A stretch of 64,000 nt of DNA from Flavobacteriales bacterium UBA7666 (lineage in GTDB: Bacteria; Bacteroidota; Bacteroidia; Flavobacteriales_D; Crocinitomicaceae): contig DLHO01000014.1 of assembly GCA_002483265.1 (NCBI GenBank), positions 17,944 through 81,943 on the forward strand, in the 5' to 3' direction. A program made the position numbers and the translations under genes. The notes beneath the pieces were generated by a model. The model had not been told where the DNA came from, searched no databases, and saw only the letters and a program-made list of their open reading frames with translations. Below, one piece after another: positions 58,513 to 64,000 of the stretch. Numbering within the stretch: the stretch's first letter is position 1; the number at the start of each line of letters is the position of its first letter.

Positions 58513-59367
58513 CTAGCCTTTAATGTATTCCCAATCTTTAATTTCATTAAATCTGAAGTAATCCGCTTTTGCTTTCGGATGCCACAAAGTTGATTCAGGT
58601 GAAACGGTAGGAACTTCTTCTAAAAGTAAATCTTTTCGGATATAAATCTGATTCATTCCCAAATCATTTGCGCCAACCAAGCGATAACCTTTCTTTTCAG
58701 CCAGGTTATTCATAGCAATAACGCTTGCTCCGTGATAGATCGGATGTTTTCCGGGATACATATAATTTGGGTCGTAAGGAACTACGATGTTCTCCAAGCC
58801 AAACTCCGTATGCGTTTCAATTACCACTACTTTTGGTTGAACCACCGTTAACGCATCCCAGACCCAGTAATCATTGCCGTCAATGTCTATCGAAAGCAAT
58901 TCGATCTCTCCTGAAAGTCCGGCCTTTGAAACCAGTTCGTTGATGTTCTCGCGTTTAATGATCGCTTGAACATACCTCGGTTTTGGATGATAGGGAGTAG
59001 GAATCTTGGAATAAAATTTCTCCCCGCGACGAATCAATTTCGAATCACCTTCAAAAAATAATCCCGACCAGCCAAAGTGAATTGCCAGATTACTGCAATT
59101 GCTGTTAATTCCGTCGTTTGAACCGATTTCAATGAATGTTTTACTTCCTTCACCCATCAATGAAAACAGGAAAAGGAGCAATCCATCCTCTTCAAATTGA
59201 GAGAAAACCTTGAAACCGGTTGTATTAAAAGCCGGAACCTGCTTGTTCTTTTGTGCTAGCTGATAGTGCTGCATCAACCCACGCTGTTGAATTCCAACAG
59301 AAGGATGCAGTTTGTCGCGATGTATGCGTTTGCTGAAATAATATTTAACCAGATTCTTTAGCCACAT
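58513..59367 (-). CDS. FkbM-like methyltransferase
   Basis: 284 aa. SAM-fold motifs FIEIGSNDGINSNCSNLAIHFGW, FEGDSKLIRRGEKFY and IELLSIDIDGNDYWVWDALTVVQPKVVVIETH resemble the FkbM-type domain. The N-terminal 40 residues are basic, and no signal or helix is visible. Such enzymes methylate sugars or lipids in surface polysaccharide pathways; the substrate here is unknown. It heads the operon with the DUF1569 and O-methyltransferase genes and lies 3 bp upstream of the first. Confidence 0.75.
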   Translation of the reverse strand: MWLKNLVKYYFSKRIHRDKLHPSVGIQQRGLMQHYQLAQKNKQVPAFNTTGFKVFSQFEEDGLLLFLFSLMGEGSKTFIEIGSNDGINSNCSNLAIHFGWSGLFFEGDSKLIRRGEKFYSKIPTPYHPKPRYVQAIIKRENINELVSKAGLSGEIELLSIDIDGNDYWVWDALTVVQPKVVVIETHTEFGLENIVVPYDPNYMYPGKHPIYHGASVIAMNNLAEKKGYRLVGANDLGMNQIYIRKDLLLEEVPTVSPESTLWHPKAKADYFRFNEIKDWEYIKG

Positions 59368-59392
59368 AATGCGAAGTTAGCCGATTTTTTGA

Positions 59393-59466
59393 AAGACTTA
59401 AAACCATAGACAGAAGACTTAAGACAGAATTAGTCTTTAGTCTCTCGTCTTATGTCTTTTTAGTCT
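59393..59466. repeat. Dispersed inverted repeat, family II
   Basis: AAGACTTAAAACCATAGACAGAAGACTTAAGACAG pairs imperfectly with CTCTCGTCTTATGTCTTTTTAGTCT; copy of 25398-25474. It overlaps the 3' end region of the repeat-protein gene. Confidence 0.6.
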
Positions 59467-59467
59467 A

Positions 59468-59803
59468 CTAGTACATCAGCTGCTTCTTACTGTTATTCTT
59501 CCAACCAGCCTGACTTTCGTATTCTACAAAATAGATCTTCAAATCTGCCTGACTTTCATACTTCACGAAGAAAATGGATTTTTTCGCCTGACTTTCATAA
59601 TCAACAAAGAACCATTTACCATCATTATCACCAACCTGAGACGAATATTTCACTTTGTAAACCTTTAAATCAGCTTGTGATTCATAGTCTACAACAAATA
59701 CTTTGACATCTGCCTGAGATTCGTAATTAACAGAATAAACTTGTTGCGCATTTAAGCCATGTGACGCTAAAAAGAGTACTAGTAATGTAAATAGGTTTTT
59801 CAT
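59468..59803 (-). CDS. Secreted YESQAD-repeat protein (DUF6150-like)
   Basis: 111 aa. Signal peptide to LNA-Q. The mature 90 residues consist of six repeats of about 15 residues with the pattern V-x-V-x-Y-E/S-S-Q-A/V-D/G: YSVNYESQADVK, FVVDYESQADLK, YKVKYSSQVGDN, FFVDYESQAKKS, FFVKYESQADLK, YFVEYESQAGWK. It matches the DUF6150 type known only in Bacteroidota as far as I recall. The repeat period and alternating hydrophobics suggest a small beta-solenoid or beta-ladder. Function unknown; periplasmic or surface. Confidence 0.8.
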   Translation of the reverse strand: MKNLFTLLVLFLASHGLNAQQVYSVNYESQADVKVFVVDYESQADLKVYKVKYSSQVGDNDGKWFFVDYESQAKKSIFFVKYESQADLKIYFVEYESQAGWKNNSKKQLMY

Positions 59804-59882
59804 TGTTTCGATTTTAAATTCGCTTTATGCAATTATAATACCATTTTTTTTAATTACGAATGTGGAATGCAAAAGTTGGATT

Positions 59883-59942
59883 GGACTCCGCTAAGTTTGC
59901 GCAAGAGCTACAGCATAGGCGCAGCGAAGTCGAAGTCATTCC
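59883..59942 (+). repeat. Dispersed repeat, family I
   Basis: GCGCAAGAGCTACAGCATAGGCGCAGCGAAGTCGAAGTC, reverse-complement match to 28811-28922. Confidence 0.6.
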
Positions 59943-60359
59943 TTCCTCCTTGATAATTAAATCATTCATAATTGATAATTACTCCTTCCACAAATTAAGA
60001 ATACTATAATGTTAAACTCGTCTCTAACGAAACCTACAATCTAATAATTCGGCATTCGTAATTAGGAATTATTCCTTCCTCCTTGATAATTAAATCATTC
60101 ATAATTGATAATTGCTCCTTCCACAAATTAAGAATACTATAATGTTAAACTCGTCTCCGACGAAATCTCAATCTAATAATTCGGCATTCGTAATTAGGAA
60201 TTAGGAATTAGGAATTATTCCTTCCTCCTTGATAATTAAATCATTCATAATTGATAATTACTCCTTCCACAAATTAAGAATACTATACTGTTAAACTCGT
60301 CTCTAACGAAATCTACAATCTAATAATTCGGAATTCGGCATTCGTAATTAGGAATTATT
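59941..60359. repeat. Three tandem copies of a 133-146-bp intergenic unit
   Basis: Units begin CCTTCCTCCTTGATAATTAA at 59941, 60074 and 60220 (lengths 133, 146 and 140) and end in CGGCATTCGTAATTAGGAATTATT. Each combines family III and IV repeats. The block abuts the stop codon of the GNAT-nitrilase gene (60355-60357), and each unit begins with sequence resembling that gene's last bases. Confidence 0.8.
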
Positions 60360-61887
60360 CCTTCCGTTTCTTCTTCTTCAAATCATAAATATCCGTCCTT
60401 CTATCCTTCAGGTTTCGCACAGATCCAAACTGGTTCAACTCCCGCAATAGTGTAATATCGACATCTGCAATCAGAATCATTTCAGTGTTTGTGGTTGCTT
60501 CTGCTTTGATTCCGTTTGACGGAAAGGCAAAATCACATGGTGTGAAAACAATTGATTGAGAATATTGAATATCCATGTTGTGCACATTCGGCAAGTTTCC
60601 TACACTTCCGGCAATGGCAACGTAACATTCGTTTTCAATGGCACGTGCCTGGGCACAATGACGCACACGGGAATATCCGTTTTGAGTATCCGTCAGGAAA
60701 GGAACAAACAAAATATCCATTCCTTCATTGGCCAGCAAACGACTCAACTCCGGAAATTCCACATCGTAGCAGATCAAAATTCCGATCTTTCCGCAATCCG
60801 TATCAAAAACGTGGAGGTAGTTTCCACCCTCCATTCCCCAGATTTTAGCTTCATCAGGTGTTACATGGATTTTTTCAAAGCGTTCAATTCTTCCGTCGCG
60901 GTGACATAAATACCCCACGTTGAAAAGTCGGTCGTTTTGAATTTCGGGCATACTTCCCGTAATGATATTGATATTGTAGCTGATTGCCAGTTTCGAAAAT
61001 TGCTGAACCACTTCCTGTGTGTATTTTGCCAGTTCACGAATAGCCTGTGGTTCCGATAAGTGATTGTTTTCAGCCATCAACGGAGCATTGAAGAATTCCG
61101 GGAACAACGCAAAATCCGAACGATAGCCCGAAACAGCATCTACGAAATATTCTGCCTGCTGCATCAGTTCGTCCAGGTTAGAGTAGGGGCGCATCTGCCA
61201 TTGGATCAAACCCAAACGAACCACCGTTTTGATGGCACTGGGAGCCTCACTTTTTACCTCGTAATACAAATTATCCCATTCCAACAGAACCGCGTAATCT
61301 TTCGAGTGCGAATCACCTTCCAGGTAGTTCTTCAGAATTTTGGAAGGATGAAAATCATTCGACATCTGGAAATCAAGTACCGGATCGTGAATTTCCTTGC
61401 GTTTCACCTTCTCAATGTACTCTTTCGGCGACATTTCTTTCGAGAACTTATGGTAATTCGGAATCCGCCCGCCAAATGCAATTCCTTTAAGGTTCAGTTT
61501 CTCACACAATTCCTTGCGGTAATCATACAAGCGCCGACCCAAACGCAGTCCACGGTATTCTTTTTTGATAAAAACATCAATTCCATAAAGGATATTTCCA
61601 CCCGGACGATGTGTTCGAAAAGTATAATTTCCGGTGATTTGCTTATAAGTATGTAAATGTTCGTATTTGGCAGAATCCACAATAATGGAAAGTGCCACAC
61701 CCGCAATCTGACCGTTTACTTTAATGACAACCTGCCCGTCGGGAAACTGATTAATCAACGTTTCTACCTGTTTCCGCGTCCAATAAGGATTAGCCAAACC
61801 CGTGTAGGATTCTACCATTGCCTCCTTCAGAGCCTCATAATCCGTAATGCTTAAATACGTCAGTTCGATATTGTCAATGTCGTCCAT
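60355..61887 (-). CDS. GNAT acetyltransferase fused to carbon-nitrogen hydrolase
   Basis: 510 aa. The N-terminal half (about 1-215) is a GNAT domain (GQIAGVALSIIV, DVFIKKEYRGLRLGRRLYDYRKELCEKL). The C-terminal half is a nitrilase-family hydrolase with the Glu-Lys-Cys triad: FALFPEFFNAPL (Glu), FEKIHVTPDE (Lys) and GKIGILICYDVEFPEL (Cys). Known fusions of this type occur in Bacteroidota; the substrate is unsettled, an amide or a polyamine derivative being likely. A single gene with a 551-bp repeat-rich downstream region. Confidence 0.92.
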   Translation of the reverse strand: MDDIDNIELTYLSITDYEALKEAMVESYTGLANPYWTRKQVETLINQFPDGQVVIKVNGQIAGVALSIIVDSAKYEHLHTYKQITGNYTFRTHRPGGNILYGIDVFIKKEYRGLRLGRRLYDYRKELCEKLNLKGIAFGGRIPNYHKFSKEMSPKEYIEKVKRKEIHDPVLDFQMSNDFHPSKILKNYLEGDSHSKDYAVLLEWDNLYYEVKSEAPSAIKTVVRLGLIQWQMRPYSNLDELMQQAEYFVDAVSGYRSDFALFPEFFNAPLMAENNHLSEPQAIRELAKYTQEVVQQFSKLAISYNINIITGSMPEIQNDRLFNVGYLCHRDGRIERFEKIHVTPDEAKIWGMEGGNYLHVFDTDCGKIGILICYDVEFPELSRLLANEGMDILFVPFLTDTQNGYSRVRHCAQARAIENECYVAIAGSVGNLPNVHNMDIQYSQSIVFTPCDFAFPSNGIKAEATTNTEMILIADVDITLLRELNQFGSVRNLKDRRTDIYDLKKKKRKE

Positions 61888-62187
61888 TTAGTTTGATTTT
61901 TTTTGAAATTACCTAAAAATCAAAGATACCAAATGCGTGTTGGGTGAGAATTATCAATTTTTAAAGGAATTAAGATTTAATTTTTTGTCAGTTCGAGTAT
62001 TCTGTGATGTGTTCTCGATGCATCCCGACTGAAAATGTCGAGACACTCGAATTGACATCAGCAGAATGTATCGAGAATTGACATTGAAACGGAAGAAAAT
62101 AAACCCCAGACTACTTCACACTAGTGTAAAAAAAACTGCTTACTATAAACCTCCAAAAATCGTCACTTTTCCTTCTCCCGACTTTCA

Positions 62188-62242
62188 AGCATAGATAGAG
62201 CATGGATAGAGCGTAGATAAAGCATAGATAGAGTATGAAAAG
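62188..62242. repeat. 11-bp tandem repeat
   Basis: AGCATAGATAG, AGCATGGATAG, AGCGTAGATAA, AGCATAGATAG and a decayed fifth unit, period 11 bp, about one helical turn. Confidence 0.75.
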
Positions 62243-62303
62243 GTTAAGTATTTAACATCCCGTTTTACTGGATTCTAGGCAGATTTAGTCAATAATTGAG
62301 ATT

Positions 62304-62333
62304 AAAAAGGTGACTGAGCGGAGTCGAAGTCAC
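62304..62333 (+). repeat. Dispersed repeat, family I (short copy)
   Basis: AAAAAGGTGACTGAGCGGAGTCGAAGTCAC: the ends GTGACT and AGTCAC are complementary, so it can form a small hairpin. Confidence 0.65.
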
Positions 62334-62372
62334 AAGATGAGAATTTGCTAAATATTCTCAAAAGTGCGCAAT

Positions 62373-62492
62373 TCAATGTCCCCTAAAATTCAAACTTCCG
62401 TTTGCTATTAATGCCGTAATTCCAAAATAGACGAGTACAAACAATACTACTCCAAGTACCAAAGCCAGCAAAATGATTTTTCGATTACTCAT
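62373..62492 (-). CDS. 39-aa membrane protein overlapping its upstream neighbour
   Basis: On the minus strand ATG at 62492 opens 39 codons ending TGA (62375-62373). A charged start (MSNRK) is followed by one hydrophobic helix (ILLALVLGVVLFVLVYFGITALI, about 6-29) and a short tail (NGSLNFRGH), which is typical of small single-span membrane proteins. The start overlaps the stop of the 147-aa membrane gene by 8 bp (ATGAGTAA), so it looks translationally coupled. Below the length of usual gene calls. No known name. Confidence 0.6.
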   Translation of the reverse strand: MSNRKIILLALVLGVVLFVLVYFGITALIANGSLNFRGH

Positions 62493-62928
62493 GATGTGTG
62501 GTTCTTTTTTGCTGATACTTCAAAACCATCCAGACAACAAGAAAAAGAAAGGAGCACCTCATTCCGGTATTAAAAAGTTTAAAATTGGTTTTATAATAAT
62601 CCATACTGCCTAAATAGAAGTAGATAATTCCTTCCAGAAGTAGTGAAAATGACAAATAAATAACCGCAAAAACGAGTATTCTGATAAAAACAGTTCCAAA
62701 TTTAAAATCTGAAAGCTTAGAAGTAATCAGAGCTGTGAAAATGGCACATAGAAATACACCTAAAGCTTCTAAACCCACTTCGAATTTTAAATAATCCCAA
62801 CTCAAAAAATAGTCCGTTTTAAATGAAACACTAATCAGATTGGCAATAGCATTGACAATCAGCATAAAACCGGTAAAAACAAGTGCAAGCTTAAAAACGG
62901 GAACTTTATTGTGGGGCTGAGGATTCAT
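62485..62928 (-). CDS. Four-helix membrane protein of unknown function (147 aa)
   Basis: Not recognised. Four membrane segments are predicted (about 12-31, 45-66, 77-98 and 118-137: VPVFKLALVFTGFMLIVNAIANLI; LGVFLCAIFTALITSK; VFIRILVFAVIYLSFSLLLEGIIYFYL; MRCSFLFLVVWMVLKY). It ends in a His-rich TTHHE tail. It lies between the 156-aa Cys-containing gene and the 39-aa gene on the same strand with small gaps, so it is part of one operon. Function open. Confidence 0.75.
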   Translation of the reverse strand: MNPQPHNKVPVFKLALVFTGFMLIVNAIANLISVSFKTDYFLSWDYLKFEVGLEALGVFLCAIFTALITSKLSDFKFGTVFIRILVFAVIYLSFSLLLEGIIYFYLGSMDYYKTNFKLFNTGMRCSFLFLVVWMVLKYQQKRTTHHE

Positions 62929-62941
62929 ATTTTGTTAATGG

Positions 62942-63403
62942 TTAGTTTCTCGCTACAAACAGCGCGTTATTTAATGATTTAGCTTGCTTGCAAATTGAAT
63001 TTAACTCATGAACATACTCGATCATGACTTCTTTCAACCATTCTTCCGGTTCAGCAGTTTTAATTAGATCCAGAGCGGCTAATAGATCATCGATGTCAAG
63101 TTCTGTTCCTACAAAGTCCTCAGCTTCGCTCCAGCCAATGCATTCATTGGATTCCCTTAAGAATTTGGGTAAGGAAGCATAGTTGCTTTTTTCAAAGATC
63201 ACCTTAAAATAATCCAGAATAATCAAATTCAAAAGTGATCCATCCAAAACCAAAGTAATTCGTTTTCCATCCTTTTCATACCAGAAGAAGTCTTCTTTTC
63301 CGCATGCGGGAACACCACATTCAGGACAGGGTTCTGTCAAATCCTTTTGTATATAGAAAAGGAAGTTCTCCTTTTGAATGGTCAATTTAATTGGAGTTTT
63401 CAT
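62942..63403 (-). CDS. Cys-containing cytoplasmic protein of unknown function
   Basis: 153 aa from ATG 63403; TTG 63412 is possible but overlaps the previous stop. A CPECGVPACGKEDFFWYEKDGKR segment (about 25-50) has three close Cys that could bind zinc, preceded by a strand; the C-terminal half is helical and acidic with WSEAEDFVG and WLKEVMIEYVHELN. Not recognised. It is 5 bp after the secreted gene and 13 bp before the membrane gene, so it is one operon with them. Confidence 0.7.
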   Translation of the reverse strand: MKTPIKLTIQKENFLFYIQKDLTEPCPECGVPACGKEDFFWYEKDGKRITLVLDGSLLNLIILDYFKVIFEKSNYASLPKFLRESNECIGWSEAEDFVGTELDIDDLLAALDLIKTAEPEEWLKEVMIEYVHELNSICKQAKSLNNALFVARN

Positions 63404-63408
63404 GGGGA

Positions 63409-63861
63409 TCAATTGCTCTTGTTCTTTCTCTGACTATCTTTCCCTTCCGGATCAATCAAATGCTGATACTTATCCCTAAACTCCTGTTGCGCCTGCATTC
63501 GTCCCGTTCCGCATCCCGGATGTAAGTTGCCTGTTCTGGTATGTTCAGGAACTATGATTACCCGATTGCTATAAAATTCCATTTTTATATCGGGAAAGAT
63601 CGTTAAAGAGCCGTCAGAATAAATCCACTCGTCAATTCGTTTCCCCATTTTGTATTTCCCCATAGCAACAGGCATTCCAATTTCATTAAACTCTACCGTA
63701 AAACGCTCCAGCGAAGTCCCTGTAAATTTGTGTGCAGAACGAATCGTCGAATCCGGATAGTAATCCACATAATCAAAATTCGCAAGGATCTTCTCCCTAT
63801 CTTTTTGCGAAAAAGCATTCCCGAATATCAGGCCGAAGAATAAGAAGGTAAGCAATTTCAT
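63409..63861 (-). CDS. Secreted protein of unknown function (150 aa)
   Basis: Not recognised. Signal peptide (MKLLTFLFFGLIFGNAFS-Q). The mature part resembles MORN- or YwqK-type repeat proteins: FDYVDYYPDSTIRSAHKFTGTSLERF, GMPVAMGKYKMGKRIDEWIYSDGSLTIFPDIKMEFYSNRVIIVPE. A C-terminal basic tail (QRKNKSN). First gene of a minus-strand operon of four or five genes to 62373. Its promoter should lie in 63862-64000, the window edge. Confidence 0.7.
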   Translation of the reverse strand: MKLLTFLFFGLIFGNAFSQKDREKILANFDYVDYYPDSTIRSAHKFTGTSLERFTVEFNEIGMPVAMGKYKMGKRIDEWIYSDGSLTIFPDIKMEFYSNRVIIVPEHTRTGNLHPGCGTGRMQAQQEFRDKYQHLIDPEGKDSQRKNKSN

Positions 63862-64000
63862 TCGATTATCTATTTGGGTATTGTGACCAACATATTCGTG
63901 GCATCACACTTTTTGGGTTTACCAGTGTATCATAGCCCTGATAAAATTCCAATACCACACTTTCCAGGCTCTTTACACATTTAATCCTTATTGCTCCGAT
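63862..64000. other. Upstream region of the last operon, window edge
   Basis: 139 bp; no ORF or clear TAnnTTTG box on the minus strand was fixed. Confidence 0.3.

Larger units (their letters stand above)
61888..62372. other. Gene-free stretch with an 11-bp tandem repeat and a family I repeat
   Basis: 485 bp. Besides the listed repeats, a CATCCCGACTGAAAATGTCGAG / CTCGAATTGACAT region (62031-62090) has direct and inverted repeats of TCGAG-GACA. No promoter or ORF is supported except the small gene that begins at 62492. Confidence 0.45.

Noticed and set aside
54929..60359. CRISPR-like look of the tandem repeats at 54929 and 59941
   Set aside because: Units are long (88 and 133-146 bp), there are only two or three copies, and there are no unique spacers between short repeats and no cas genes nearby.
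61060..61656. 198-codon plus-strand ORF
   Set aside because: It is antisense to the GNAT-nitrilase gene, which has complete motifs and full length.

Overview
The window looks like chromosomal DNA of a Bacteroidota bacterium, most likely a Flavobacteriales member of the Crocinitomicaceae / Fluviicola type. The evidence is AT-rich DNA, promoters of the TTG-N19-TAnnTTTG kind, starts without Shine-Dalgarno boxes, a type IX secretion (T9SS) sorting domain, PorP/SprF proteins, gliding-type C-terminal domains and PorE-like OmpA proteins. The species is an inference from gene content; no marker search was possible.

Layout. 1-4300: the 3' end of a tRNA gene, followed by an accessory stretch in which degraded copies of that tRNA end and terminator-like hairpins alternate with genes of unknown function, including a MarR-led four-gene operon (1837-4174). 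4300-5300: a cold-shock gene with a long structured leader and a DUF1801 gene. 5790-12542: two sensor kinase/response regulator pairs, both with TPR sensor domains, one with a LytTR and one with a LuxR-type output. 12861-15520: a small secreted protein and a large T9SS cargo protein whose signal peptide is split by a 7-A tract. 15944-18407: ABC-2 exporter operon with a LolA-like periplasmic protein. 18549-21968: arsenic-resistance operon (arsR, DUF6428, HTH-phosphatase fusion, acr3, Cys-rich membrane protein).

22065-28718: mixed envelope, redox and stress genes. 28924-37225 (minus strand): aldehyde dehydrogenase, an amber-interrupted glucuronyl C5-epimerase, a ParE-type toxin-antitoxin pair, secreted proteins (Kazal inhibitor, M28 and MepA-like peptidases) and rplS. 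37403-40227: RimB-like protease, RimK ligase, AstE-like hydrolase and SpoU methyltransferase. 40422-51603: a large operon of two giant IgGFc-binding/gliding-type surface proteins, each followed by a PorP/SprF protein and closed by a PorE-like OmpA protein; a second PorE-like gene lies convergent at 52119-54167. 54416-63861: ankyrin protein, methyltransferases, a YESQAD-repeat protein, a GNAT-nitrilase fusion and small unknown genes, separated by many palindromic intergenic repeats.

The strongest second-look items are the A7 tract in the T9SS cargo gene, the amber stop in the epimerase gene, the unusual arsenic operon, the paired surface-protein operon and the MarR operon in the tRNA-flanked stretch.
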